From: a virus
Length of the DNA stretch: 20,869 nucleotides
IMG/VR virus record: IMGVR_UViG_3300010883_000638
Span: 1-20,869 of that record
Strand: one strand, 5' to 3'
Part shown: piece by piece, positions 6,243-13,777 of the stretch
Layout of the letters: each line of letters opens with the position of its first letter
Position numbering within the stretch: the stretch's first letter is position 1
Made by a program: the position numbers and the translations under genes
The notes under the pieces: model-generated
Databases searched by the model: none
Told to the model about the DNA's origin: nothing
Seen by the model: only the letters and a program-made list of their open reading frames with translations

Positions 6243-8681
6243 TTATTTATTTTTTCCTGTTACTGTTTTTACAGGTTTATCACGTTTAATTTCTTCATTT
6301 GCTTTATTACTTCTAATAGTTTCTTCTAATCTATTTTCTTGAATTTCAATAGTTCCTCTTTTAAATTCTTCATCTACTTCTGTTCTTTTTACATCTATTT
6401 CATCTCTTATACCATTTCCATCGCTATCTACTCGCATGCCGTCTCTAATAAACCCTGCTTCTTCTTTAAAAAGAATTTCTTCTTTCTTTGCTTCGATTTT
6501 AGCATATTCAACTTTACGATCTTCGTTTTTGTGGAAATCATCTCTTTCCCACATTTGTTGTTGCATTTGATTTTTAGCAGCTTCCATTTTTTCTTGAGAA
6601 GCTCTATTTGCTTCTGCTTGTTCATTCTGCTCATTTCTAATACGCTCTGCAGAAACTTTTAACTTACGAGAAGTTTCTTGTACAGACTCTGATGTAGAAA
6701 TAGCAATTAGATCTTCTATCTTAGCTTGTCCATTTTGTATAGCTGCTTGCGATAAAGATTTAATTTCAGAATACAATGCTGTATCTGCTGTAGAATTTCC
6801 AATATGTATATCCATTTCTGAAGCAGCAAACTCATCAAAGTTATCTACCATAATAGCGCTCATATCATCCATTAAGAACTGACCTCTTTTAGGATTCTTT
6901 TTATAGGCATATTTACATACATCTAAAAATTTAGTCATTACTCGTTTACGGAAGTTAGCGTCTACTGCAAACCATTTTTCTGTAATGTGAGAAGTTTGTG
7001 CAACTTCACGTTCTACGTTACCTACTGCTTCACGATTTTGTATTTGTCCTTCTCTGGCTCCAGAAACACCTGCTAATTTACCTAGTGTATTTTCTATATC
7101 CAAGAGTATGTTTGTATACATTTGAATAGCATTAGGATCTCCTATCTGAACATTAGTAGCAGTCAGTGTATTAAACGCTCCTGCAGACTTTCCTTGAGAA
7201 GGCCCTTTTAATATTTCATTTGTAGGATCTAAGAATCCAAATTTATTTACTGTAATGTATCTAATCCATTCTGCTGGTTCCCATCCTGCAGGAATCATAG
7301 ACGCATTAATTGCAGCAAAGTTTCCTTTATATGTAGCAATTTCTAGTTCACGTTTGTAGTAAGCAATATCATAAGAATAAGCTAATGGTTTCATTACATC
7401 TGATAAAGATTGTACTCTAGTATCATTAGTACTATAAACTGATCCTACAAACGGAGGTGTGCCTTTAGATTTATTTGTTAAAGATTTTCCAGCATAACGT
7501 ACAGGCTGCATTGCTACATAAATATCATCTGCTATTTTAGTAGCTTCTAGCCATTCGTTAACCCATGTTTCTTCTAACTCTTCTCCTAAATCTTTTTTAG
7601 CTTTATAAAACTCATCTACAAAATCATATTGAGTTTCTCCGTCTTCATCGTAATATTTACGTTTATATATTTTACGTCTAGATCTCCAACATGCTCTAAC
7701 AACTCTTACATTACCTGCAGTATCAAAAGATCCTGCAAAAGTTCTAGTTGCCATTTCACTTGGATGAAATATTTGTAAAGCATCTACATCTCCGTATATA
7801 TCATTTATAGCAAAGTCTCTATTAAGTCCTATTGCTGTAGAAGCGTCTGAGTTAGTATTAGTACCTGTTTCTAAAAACTCTACATCTTTAGGTGTAAGCT
7901 CGTCCCAAAAATCATCAATAACTTGCCCAGTAGATAAATAATCGTACCACACAATTACATCAGAATCTTCTATATACATAGAACTTCCTCCTAATGTGTA
8001 AAGATTTAAAGGATTAACTCTTCTCATAACAGGCTCTCCTCCCATTACTCCACAGTATACTATTTCTTCTCCTGCAACAAGTAAGTCTTCAAATGTACGT
8101 AGAAATAAAAAATCTAAATCTTGTTCTTTATATTCTCTTTTAAGAATTCTATTAGCTGTAATTTCAGCAATGTCTTGAAAATCATAACTAGCATAGTCTG
8201 CTTGTTCTTTTAAAAGTCTTTGAACATCTTCTTCTGATTGAGCTTCTCCTTTAATAATCCCTACAATTACTTCGTCCATCTGTTTTTTTATCTCTTTTTC
8301 TTTTCGAGAGATACCTTCTTTATCATTAGCAGATAAGTATGCACGATATTCTTTTCTTCTTTTAGAGTACTCTCCTAGTAAAAGATTAATTTTAGAATTT
8401 TCTATTCCTATATGTTGAAATTGTGCAGGAAGTTTTTCTAGATCTAGATTATCAGGATTAATATATCTTTGAAAATCTTTAGGGTTAATTATATTAGAAC
8501 GTAGACTATAGTTAGTTTGCTTGTTTTTAAAATTAGCTCTTAACTCATAATCTGAAGATAAAATTTCTTCTGCGTAATCTACACATTCTTTAAACCACTT
8601 TTTTGTTTTTTGTTTGTCAGACAGCTTTTGCCGAGGAAAGCTAACTATGTTATTTAATTTTACACTTGAATTGTATGCCAT
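6243..8681 (-). CDS. Portal protein, crAss-like (812 aa)
   Basis: The portal forms the dodecameric ring at one capsid vertex through which TerL pumps DNA. The 812-residue length suits crAss-like portals. Recognised segments are KKWFKECVDYAEEIL (27-41), VVRACWRSRRKIYKR (327-341), and a conserved core around 441-505: YYKRELEIATYKGNF, AAINASMIPAGW, then FGFLDPTNEILKGPSQG. Residues about 660-745 form a long charged coiled coil rich in Gln, Glu and Lys, as in the barrel or C-terminal extension of large portals. Residues 752-763 read DSDGNGIRDEID, an EF-hand-like metal-binding loop. It lies directly downstream of TerL (45-base gap) and upstream of the scaffold-position gene, the standard packaging order. 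Start ATG 8681. Confidence 0.93.
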   Translation of the reverse strand: MAYNSSVKLNNIVSFPRQKLSDKQKTKKWFKECVDYAEEILSSDYELRANFKNKQTNYSLRSNIINPKDFQRYINPDNLDLEKLPAQFQHIGIENSKINLLLGEYSKRRKEYRAYLSANDKEGISRKEKEIKKQMDEVIVGIIKGEAQSEEDVQRLLKEQADYASYDFQDIAEITANRILKREYKEQDLDFLFLRTFEDLLVAGEEIVYCGVMGGEPVMRRVNPLNLYTLGGSSMYIEDSDVIVWYDYLSTGQVIDDFWDELTPKDVEFLETGTNTNSDASTAIGLNRDFAINDIYGDVDALQIFHPSEMATRTFAGSFDTAGNVRVVRACWRSRRKIYKRKYYDEDGETQYDFVDEFYKAKKDLGEELEETWVNEWLEATKIADDIYVAMQPVRYAGKSLTNKSKGTPPFVGSVYSTNDTRVQSLSDVMKPLAYSYDIAYYKRELEIATYKGNFAAINASMIPAGWEPAEWIRYITVNKFGFLDPTNEILKGPSQGKSAGAFNTLTATNVQIGDPNAIQMYTNILLDIENTLGKLAGVSGAREGQIQNREAVGNVEREVAQTSHITEKWFAVDANFRKRVMTKFLDVCKYAYKKNPKRGQFLMDDMSAIMVDNFDEFAASEMDIHIGNSTADTALYSEIKSLSQAAIQNGQAKIEDLIAISTSESVQETSRKLKVSAERIRNEQNEQAEANRASQEKMEAAKNQMQQQMWERDDFHKNEDRKVEYAKIEAKKEEILFKEEAGFIRDGMRVDSDGNGIRDEIDVKRTEVDEEFKRGTIEIQENRLEETIRSNKANEEIKRDKPVKTVTGKNK

Positions 8682-8726
8682 GAGAGTATTTGTTTAAGTA
8701 ACAAAGTTAAATATAAAAATTTAAAT

Positions 8727-10922
8727 TTAATGTCCTAGTTTAAATGGATTATCAAAGTTATCAAAAACAGTCTGAGATTCTTTATATTTTAATACTCCCA
8801 TATCTTTAAAATAAGAATTATCTAAGAACGTTTTAACAGCAACTTTTTCTTTTTCTATATGTCTTTGTGTTGTAGCATCGTGCCACAACAACATGCCTAG
8901 GGAAGATACACGGTCAAAGTTACCGCTTCTATTCCACATAATAAGTTCTATCAACATTGCTGGCGAGTAAATTAATTCTAAAACTCTTTTATCAGAATTA
9001 CTAGAAGTTTTTTCCAGTAACCAAGATTTAATAAAATCTCTAGCCGTTTGATTAACTTTCTCTGAGGCATTAATACCTTTAGAAGTATTAGTGCCTTGCC
9101 TAAATGTATCTGAGTTACGTAATTGATAAGGTGTATCTGCTAACAAATACAAACATTTCTTACGTTCAAAGTATGTAAACAGTCCTGGTAAATTCTGCTC
9201 GTACATTCCTGTAGCGTTGTAATATAATAATAATTTTCTACAAATCTCATAAAAATCATTAGGGTCATCTGTACGTCCTGTATACTCTGCAACAATTTGT
9301 CTAGTAAATCTATTCATTACTACTATAGAAGGAAGCGAGCTTGTAGTAGCTCTAGCTTTATCTACGACATCCATCCCTGCTATGTATGTACCTCTAGGAA
9401 CAACTCCCTCTTCATTTTTTTGTGGTTTTACCCATACTTCTGTACAACCTTCTTTAGCATCGTTTTTCTTTAAAGGAAAATTTCTTATAGGTTTAGCATC
9501 TTGTATTGTAGAAAAATCTACTTTACCTTCTTCATCAAAAATTAACTCTCCTTTAAAAGAACTGTCTACATACTTGTGACACTCTCCTCCTTCTACTTCT
9601 GCTAAGTGATTTTTTAAATACAATGTAGGAAAGTACGCACCTTCTACAACTAAGAATGCTTCAGAAGGAATTATAGGTCCATTAATAATCTCACCTTGGT
9701 ATACAGAAGGATCGTCTGATTTTTTAGCTTGATCTCTTCTATGTGTAATATAAAGATCTGCTCGTTTGTCGTCTGTAATAAAATTAGGCTTGTCTTTAAA
9801 CTCATTAAGAGTTTTAGTATAAGGTACAAAGTATCCTATTTCTCCTCTATTCTCAAATATATCTTCAAACACTAAGCAGTTATAATCTTGTGGATTACGG
9901 AAAATAGATTCTGCATATAAAGCAGCTCTACCTGCTACCAGACCGCCAGTACCTAGGGCCCAAATAACTAGATTCTTTTTTTGCTTAGATTGTTGTGTTG
10001 CTTCTATAGCTGCCCAAGATTCTTTTATGTTATACATAAAACCAATCTCATCCATAGCAACTAGGTTAGGTCTAGTACCATTGGCTGCTAGCGGATTATC
10101 TTTAAAGGTTCTATGTCGTAACAAAGACCCTGTTTTTGATTGGTATTCTTTATTGGCAGCAAGTGATCCTGTATGCGATACCAATAGTGGAGAAGGATGT
10201 TTCTTTTCTGAAGAAAGCTTATAACCTCCAGGCAACATTTCTAATGCATGGAGTACTTTTTTAATTAAAGGCCCTGTATATTTAGTGTCAATAGCTCCTA
10301 CTATTGTATCCGAGGCAATATAGTTTTTTTCTTTTTTACGTTCTAAATATACGTCATAATCTGTAGCTCCATCAAATAAATAATTATGATTTATTAAACC
10401 TGATGTTCCGTAAGACTTCCCTCCTCCACGAGATTGGATACTTATTAAATGCTTGGCTTCATTTTTATAAAGAGGCTTGCCTAAATCTTTTCCGTGGTTA
10501 AGTCTTAGGTATTCTCTGGCATTTACAAATACTCTAGTGTTTACTTCTTTTTGTGTAATACGTCCTAACAAGATAGCTAAATCTTTTTCAGGACCGTACT
10601 TCCTATCACAAGTATACTTTAAATCTTTGGAAAAACCTGAGAATCCTCTACATTCTTCATAAATGTAAAACATTTCCCAGTCTAAGTCTCTAAGCCAAGG
10701 AAGTCCTGAAGCTTGTGCAACAGAACTATCGTCTTCAAATAATATGTTATGGAAATTTACATAGTAGTATAACGGGCCAGGCATCCATTTACCTGATATC
10801 CAATACCCTTCAATACATCTGCGCTTTTGTGTTTGCCAATAAGATAGACGTTCATAGTATTCTAACTCAGGGTGTAGGTTAGGAACTTTTCCTGTAAGAA
10901 AGTTAGAATTGTTTATTATCAT
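8727..10922 (-). CDS. terL: Terminase large subunit, ATPase and nuclease (731 aa)
   Basis: The motor that cuts concatemeric DNA and drives it through the portal. The ATPase domain has a Walker A variant SRGGGKSY (164-171) and a Walker B LVAMDEIG (287-294) with the catalytic Asp-Glu at 291-292; a coupling motif is likely at WALGTGG (321-327). The RNase H-like nuclease domain shows GMDVVDK (516-522) with the first Asp at 518, an acidic residue at MYEQN (575), and the late block FDRVSSLGMLLWHD (669-682). Length and N-terminal extension (about 160 residues before Walker A) resemble crAss-like TerL. No intein or intron is visible. Its ATG overlaps the stop of the upstream 178-aa gene (TAATG), suggesting translational coupling. 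Confidence 0.95.
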   Translation of the reverse strand: MIINNSNFLTGKVPNLHPELEYYERLSYWQTQKRRCIEGYWISGKWMPGPLYYYVNFHNILFEDDSSVAQASGLPWLRDLDWEMFYIYEECRGFSGFSKDLKYTCDRKYGPEKDLAILLGRITQKEVNTRVFVNAREYLRLNHGKDLGKPLYKNEAKHLISIQSRGGGKSYGTSGLINHNYLFDGATDYDVYLERKKEKNYIASDTIVGAIDTKYTGPLIKKVLHALEMLPGGYKLSSEKKHPSPLLVSHTGSLAANKEYQSKTGSLLRHRTFKDNPLAANGTRPNLVAMDEIGFMYNIKESWAAIEATQQSKQKKNLVIWALGTGGLVAGRAALYAESIFRNPQDYNCLVFEDIFENRGEIGYFVPYTKTLNEFKDKPNFITDDKRADLYITHRRDQAKKSDDPSVYQGEIINGPIIPSEAFLVVEGAYFPTLYLKNHLAEVEGGECHKYVDSSFKGELIFDEEGKVDFSTIQDAKPIRNFPLKKNDAKEGCTEVWVKPQKNEEGVVPRGTYIAGMDVVDKARATTSSLPSIVVMNRFTRQIVAEYTGRTDDPNDFYEICRKLLLYYNATGMYEQNLPGLFTYFERKKCLYLLADTPYQLRNSDTFRQGTNTSKGINASEKVNQTARDFIKSWLLEKTSSNSDKRVLELIYSPAMLIELIMWNRSGNFDRVSSLGMLLWHDATTQRHIEKEKVAVKTFLDNSYFKDMGVLKYKESQTVFDNFDNPFKLGH

Positions 10923-11458
10923 TATAGTGCGTCTTCGTCTGAGAGTGATAATGTTCTTGTCCCTTTTCTATGAACCTTTTCTTCTTCAAAGGTAGCTTTA
11001 ATTTTATTATAGTCGTCAAACATTTTAGGAGTAGCTGCTAACATAGAGTCTACATCTTTTAAAGCTTTAGTATCTAACATAGCTGTGCCTCCTTGAAGCA
11101 GTTCCTGGTACAACTCTTTAATAGCGTGATCTCTCATCTTAATAGTTATATTCCAAGAAGTTAGTGCTCTTTCTGCATCTGACAATGCCGTGTCTCTATA
11201 AGAATCTATTACATTAGAAATTTTCTTCCAATTAACTTTAATATTTTTTAGAAATGTCTTAGACATCTCTTCATACTTATTAGGTCTGTTGTAAAATTTA
11301 GAATCAGGTTGTTCACACATTTGTATAGCCCACATAATTCTAGAAGATTCTTTTTTATCTTTAGAAGTGTCTTGCTTGTAAAACTCTTCTAACTTAGCAG
11401 CAAATCTCATCTCAGGGTGAGTTGTCCAAAAACTAGTTTCAAATATACTAATGTCCAT
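10922..11458 (-). CDS. Conserved 178-aa protein in the small-terminase position
   Basis: An all-helical, charged protein. It begins with a hydrophobic/aromatic MDISIFETSFWTTHPEMRFA, followed by helices around SSRIMWAIQMCEQPDSKFYN (39-58) and coiled-coil-like segments to the C-terminus. I do not recognise catalytic residues. The 'KESSRIMWAI...DPxSKFYN' theme occurs in proteins encoded near TerL in Bacteroidota phages, as far as I recall. The position directly before TerL, with a TAATG stop-start overlap, makes a small-terminase or packaging-accessory role plausible, but no helix-turn-helix typical of TerS is evident. It overlaps the IHF-like gene by 11 bases. Start ATG 11458. Confidence 0.78.
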   Translation of the reverse strand: MDISIFETSFWTTHPEMRFAAKLEEFYKQDTSKDKKESSRIMWAIQMCEQPDSKFYNRPNKYEEMSKTFLKNIKVNWKKISNVIDSYRDTALSDAERALTSWNITIKMRDHAIKELYQELLQGGTAMLDTKALKDVDSMLAATPKMFDDYNKIKATFEEEKVHRKGTRTLSLSDEDAL

Positions 11459-11708
11459 TCTTTTTCTTTTCTAAATATTTATTAGCGTAGGTTATCTTGT
11501 TTAAGTTAGGAATAAATTTTCCAAAGTTATCTATATGAATAGTTTTAAATCTATCCGCTACATACAACCCGTCTTCCATTTTATCTTCTTCTGAAATAGT
11601 AGTAGCTATTTTATCTACGAACAGACCGAAGATTTCTTCAGCCTGTCCTATAGATATGTTGTGTTTTTTGGCTAGGTTGTTAAGTATAATCTTTTGTTTC
11701 TTTGCCAT
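11448..11708 (-). CDS. IHF/HU-like DNA-binding protein, degenerate (86 aa)
   Basis: The length (86 aa) and layout match the HU/IHF family: two N-terminal helices (KIILNNLAKKHNISIGQAEEIFGLFVDKIATTI in outline, residues 5-38), then a beta strand with the family signature in the form IHIDNFGKFIPN (compare V-x-L-x-G-F-G-x-F). The flexible DNA-wrapping arm and the Pro at its tip are missing or much shortened. Conserved IHF-like genes in the capsid and packaging block are a known trait of crAss-like phages; a role in shaping DNA for packaging or in virion-block regulation is inferred. It ends with TAG, and its ATG directly abuts the stop of the 185-aa gene. Confidence 0.72.
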   Translation of the reverse strand: MAKKQKIILNNLAKKHNISIGQAEEIFGLFVDKIATTISEEDKMEDGLYVADRFKTIHIDNFGKFIPNLNKITYANKYLEKKKNGH

Positions 11709-12266
11709 TTACAAAATAGTAATGTCTCCGTCAGAATAGTTACTTCCTATTACAGTATCAATTCCATTAGAAGGAGGAGCTAATTTACGAGGTGCTGTCA
11801 CCCCCGATTTTTTAAGTTCCTCCTTTTTAATGGGCTCCTCAATAGGAATTATTTTATCTTCTTTTTTAGGAGTTCTGTGAAGCGGTTGTTTACTCATGCT
11901 CATTTTAATCTGTATCTCTAAACCATCTGAATCAGGTTTAAATAACAAACCAGGATTTAATATTCCTTCTGAGCTCAACACAGGCTTGCCCATGTATTGT
12001 ATTTTTTTAAGTCTAGAGATTAAACCGTTATATTGTTTTTCTTCTATTTCTAGTTTTTCTCTAACTTCCTTACGCATATCAGTACTAAGAACAAACTTAG
12101 CTCGTTTGTCTACAGGCAATGCTGCGTACTCATGGTTCAACACAATCAGTTCCGCAATCACATCTCTTTCTTGAGGAGTAGCTCCCATAAGAAAGTTCAT
12201 AAAAGAAAGTATTTGTTTGTACACTCTTTTATCATCTGTAGGTATGTTGATAATATGCTTTTTCAT
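11709..12266 (-). CDS. Probable winged-helix DNA-binding protein (185 aa)
   Basis: Residues about 60-115 read as helix-turn-helix plus wing: MRKEVREKLEIEEKQYNGLI, then SRLKKIQYMGKPVLSSEGIL and NPGLLF. This 'helix, L-x-I/V, I-S-x-L-K-K, G-x-x-x-LNP-x-L-F' arrangement matches winged-helix regulators and RepL-type replication proteins. The C-terminal 65 residues are Pro/Lys-rich and look disordered. It lies one base after the 125-aa gene and directly before the IHF-like gene, so it is co-transcribed with TerL. Possible jobs are late-gene regulation, initiation of packaging (a small-terminase-like DNA reader) or replication. The fold assignment comes from pattern reading only. Confidence 0.72.
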   Translation of the reverse strand: MKKHIINIPTDDKRVYKQILSFMNFLMGATPQERDVIAELIVLNHEYAALPVDKRAKFVLSTDMRKEVREKLEIEEKQYNGLISRLKKIQYMGKPVLSSEGILNPGLLFKPDSDGLEIQIKMSMSKQPLHRTPKKEDKIIPIEEPIKKEELKKSGVTAPRKLAPPSNGIDTVIGSNYSDGDITIL

Positions 12267-12267
12267 T

Positions 12268-12645
12268 TTAAGAATTTCTAGCTACTTCTTGTAATTCAGT
12301 ATCTACGTTTAATAATTTACCCAGCTCATCCCAATGCAACAAAGTAGTTTCTGCTACAATAGTCAACACTGCCATTAATACTTGAGTCTCCATCTTAAAC
12401 TTATCATAGTCTTTAGGTTTTGTAAATGGAATAGTTTGTAGTTCTCTTTCTGGATGTCCTGCTTCTCTTAGTTTAACCGTAAAGTTATACTGAGTAAGAG
12501 CGTCTTTATCTTTAAGATCTACTACAGGTTTTAATTCATAGGAAAACATCTTCCCTGATCCCTGTCTCTGTTGAGAATTGTTTACTCCATCAAACACAGC
12601 ATCTATAATACTGAACAGTTGATCTGATTGTTGTTTTGCTTTCAT
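12268..12645 (-). CDS. Hypothetical protein, packaging block (125 aa)
   Basis: Not recognised. A 125-residue soluble protein: a helical N-terminus with Gln/Ser-rich linker (NNSQQRQGSG), a central part with alternating strands (YELKPVVDL, QYNFTVKL, ELQTIPFTKP), and a C-terminal hydrophobic helix VLMAVLTIVAETTLLHWDEL that is interrupted by charges and more likely a core helix than a membrane span. Its ATG overlaps the stop of the upstream 58-aa gene (ATGA) and it is followed one base later by the winged-helix gene, so it is translated within a tight operon. Confidence 0.75.
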   Translation of the reverse strand: MKAKQQSDQLFSIIDAVFDGVNNSQQRQGSGKMFSYELKPVVDLKDKDALTQYNFTVKLREAGHPERELQTIPFTKPKDYDKFKMETQVLMAVLTIVAETTLLHWDELGKLLNVDTELQEVARNS

Positions 12646-12818
12646 GATGTTATTTTAATTTCTAGTGTATAAAAATTAGAGTCTGTTATAAAATACTTTA
12701 TTTCTATTATTATATCTTTCTTAATACAATATTCTTTAATAGTATCTTGTAAAGACTCCTCTTTATTAAATAAGTAAAAAAGATCTTTACTCTTGAATTG
12801 GAGCTTTTGGTCTTGCAT
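12642..12818 (-). CDS. Small hypothetical protein (58 aa) filling the gap between two operon genes
   Basis: An ATG at 12818-12816 opens a 58-codon frame beginning MQDQKLQFKSKDLFYLFNKE and ending ...YTLEIKITS, stop TGA at 12644-12642. The stop overlaps the start of the 125-aa gene in the classic ATGA arrangement, and the start overlaps the end of the 91-aa gene by 32 bases, so the frame exactly fills what would otherwise be a 140-base gap in an otherwise gapless operon. The product is charged, with a central KEYCIKKDIIIEIKYFITD segment of helix-strand character. Function unknown. Support is context and overlap; coding is likely but not proven. Confidence 0.62.
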   Translation of the reverse strand: MQDQKLQFKSKDLFYLFNKEESLQDTIKEYCIKKDIIIEIKYFITDSNFYTLEIKITS

Positions 12819-13062
12819 CTATTAAAAACACTTGAGGTACAACAGCATCCGCTCCTACAATTACTCTTGCAGTTAAATCTGTTTCATACTCAGTTAATAA
12901 CTTGTCAATCGCTGCTCCACAAGCATCACGTTGCATTTTTCTATAAGCTCCATACTCTTCTGGAGATAAATCTTTTAGAGAAACTTTCTCTTCATTAGGC
13001 GTTACTGTTTCTTGGTTCTCTTCTCCTTTCACCTCAGTAGCCATTGTTTGTTCTTTTGCCAT
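12787..13062 (-). CDS. Hypothetical protein (91 aa)
   Basis: Not recognised. The first 30 residues are acidic and low in complexity (Glu, Thr, Asn), probably disordered. Residues 30-65 form a helix (SPEEYGAYRKMQRDACGAAI), and the C-terminus has a strand pair around ARVIVGADAVVPQVFLIDA. It lies 18 bases after the winged-helix gene as second gene of the leftward operon. Its sequence is somewhat GC-richer than the surroundings. An alternative start at the second Met (residue 7) is possible. Confidence 0.72.
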   Translation of the reverse strand: MAKEQTMATEVKGEENQETVTPNEEKVSLKDLSPEEYGAYRKMQRDACGAAIDKLLTEYETDLTARVIVGADAVVPQVFLIDARPKAPIQE

Positions 13063-13080
13063 CTTATTATTTATTATTTA

Positions 13081-13377
13081 TTATGTTGAAAAAATTTGCA
13101 TGTTTAATCTATACCTTCCCCTAACAGTAGTAGTTAGTATCAAACCTCTTTTTTTAAGAGAGCTGATGTGTTTGTCTAATGTCACAGGTGATATCTCAAG
13201 CTTATTCATGATACGTTCTTTATGTACTTTATCTGCATACCAAATATGATTTTCCATATCAGTCTGTCTTAATATATAATACAAGACATGGAAAGTTCTG
13301 TCCTTAGACTTTAGTAAAATACTTTCTTTTGTATCTAAATAAACTGTTATCACTTTTCTTTTTCTTCGTTTAAACAT
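13081..13377 (-). CDS. Winged-helix transcription regulator or RepL-like protein (98 aa)
   Basis: First gene of the leftward block. A very basic N-terminus (FKRRKRKVI) is followed by a winged helix: HKERIMNKLEISPVTLDKHI is helix-turn-helix, and SSLKKRGLILTTTVRGRYRL with NMQIFS is recognition helix end plus wing. The pattern fits RepL-type and MarR-like winged helices of phages and plasmids. The start is GTG 13380 or ATG 13377; ATG is preferred because it is the standard codon and keeps more leader. It is transcribed from the promoter at 13414-13445, which carries the palindromic sites described separately, so autoregulation by this protein is the simplest model. Origin binding is an alternative. 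Confidence 0.78.
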   Translation of the reverse strand: MFKRRKRKVITVYLDTKESILLKSKDRTFHVLYYILRQTDMENHIWYADKVHKERIMNKLEISPVTLDKHISSLKKRGLILTTTVRGRYRLNMQIFST

Positions 13378-13395
13378 CACAAATATATAATTTTA

Positions 13396-13410
13396 TATCA
13401 ATAATTGATA
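13396..13410. promoter_or_regulatory. Operator-like palindrome at the leftward start site
   Basis: TATCAATAATTGATA is a perfect inverted repeat with 6-base arms and a 3-base centre, continuing rightward as TGATAGT. It lies where the leftward transcript from the promoter at 13414-13445 should start, so a bound protein would block initiation. It shares the TGATAGT half-site with the other copies in this region. Confidence 0.6.
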
Positions 13411-13445
13411 GTACAAATATAAAAAAGTTTAGTTACTGTTACAAA
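13406..13445 (-). promoter_or_regulatory. Leftward promoter of the virion/packaging block
   Basis: On the minus strand TTTG (complement of 13442-13445), a 20-base spacer and TATATTTG (complement of 13414-13421) match the Bacteroidota housekeeping promoter (TTTG at -33, TAnnTTTG at -7). Transcription should start near 13406-13408, giving a leader of about 30 bases before the winged-helix gene. The -33 TTTG lies inside the palindrome at 13435-13454, and another palindrome overlaps the start. Confidence 0.68.
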
Positions 13446-13454
13446 TATGATAGT
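13435..13454. promoter_or_regulatory. Operator copy, ACTGTTA-N6-TGATAGT
   Basis: ACTGTTACAAATATGATAGT. The arms are imperfectly complementary (differences are transitions). The centre CAAATA gives TTTG on the minus strand, used as the -33 element of the leftward promoter. Same pattern as 13700-13719 and 13747-13766. Confidence 0.7.
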
Positions 13455-13459
13455 AATAA

Positions 13460-13476
13460 TATCAAAAAATGATAGT
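13460..13476. promoter_or_regulatory. Operator copy, TATCA-N5-TGATAGT variant
   Basis: TATCA and TGATA form a perfect inverted repeat around five A, extended on the right to TGATAGT. It lies just upstream of the leftward promoter. Confidence 0.5.
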
Positions 13477-13494
13477 AAGCCTTTGTTTTACTGC

Positions 13495-13526
13495 AAAAAA
13501 AACCCTCCTAATTTCTTAGAAGGGTT
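13495..13526 (-). terminator. Rho-independent terminator, leftward, inside the control region
   Basis: AACCCTCCTAA (13501-13511) and TTAGAAGGGTT (13516-13526) form an 11-bp stem with one mismatch and a 4-base loop. On the minus strand eight T follow (complement of 13495-13502). There is no T-run on the plus side, so it acts on leftward transcripts. It insulates the leftward operon promoter at 13414-13445 from anything started further right. Confidence 0.85.
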
Positions 13527-13610
13527 CAACCACTATAAACTAAACATTATGAATAAATCGCTACCAGGTATAACAAGAAATAAAAACACTGGATAGCTTC
13601 ATAACTATAG
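13527..13610 (-). ncRNA. Candidate short leftward RNA in the divergent control region
   Basis: A TATATTTG box (complement of 13614-13621) predicts a leftward start near 13607, and the terminator at 13495-13526 would end the transcript at about 110 bases. A further promoter at 13679-13710 would give about 175 bases. Inside, GCTACCAG (13560-13567) pairs with CTGGATAGC (13589-13597) with one bulged base, a stem of 8 bp. No convincing protein is encoded on the minus strand (only a 13-codon frame). The RNA is inferred from promoter, stem and terminator together. Confidence 0.4.
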
Positions 13611-13671
13611 CAACAAATATATAAATATTTATGTATAAGATTTACAAAATAAAAAAAATTATTATTTTTCT

Positions 13672-13710
13672 TGCATAATTAAAATAGTTTACAGGGCTTA
13701 CTGTTACAAA
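13672..13710 (-). promoter_or_regulatory. Second leftward promoter overlapping an operator copy
   Basis: Minus-strand TTTG (complement of 13707-13710), a 20-base spacer, then TATTTTAA (complement of 13679-13686) matching six of eight positions of TAnnTTTG in length and TA...TT core. The geometry is identical to the main leftward promoter, with TTTG again inside the palindrome. Transcripts would stop at the terminator at 13495-13526. Confidence 0.42.
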
Positions 13711-13719
13711 CATGATAGT
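13700..13719. promoter_or_regulatory. Operator copy, ACTGTTA-N6-TGATAGT
   Basis: ACTGTTACAAACATGATAGT, followed at 13723-13729 by a further ACTATCA half-site. Identical to the copy at 13435 except for one base in the centre. Confidence 0.7.
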
Positions 13720-13746
13720 CAGACTATCAGACGGTGTTAGGTCAGT

Positions 13747-13766
13747 ACTGTTACAAACGTGATAGT
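13747..13766. promoter_or_regulatory. Operator copy, ACTGTTA-N6-TGATAGT
   Basis: ACTGTTACAAACGTGATAGT. A degenerate sixth copy follows at 13777-13789 (CAAACG then TAACAGT, left arm lost). No -7 box lies at the 20-base spacing here, so these sites may serve binding only. Confidence 0.68.
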
Positions 13767-13777
13767 ATTAGCCAACC

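Noticed and set aside
6428-6634. 68-codon minus-strand frame and 107-codon plus-strand frame overlapping the portal C-terminus
   Set aside because: Both are shadows of the Lys/Glu-rich coiled-coil coding sequence and lie wholly inside the portal gene.
13549-13596. 15-codon plus-strand ORF (MNKSLPGITRNKNTG) in the control region
   Set aside because: It has a plausible A-rich leader but is very short and lies within the stem region of the candidate leftward RNA; no further support.
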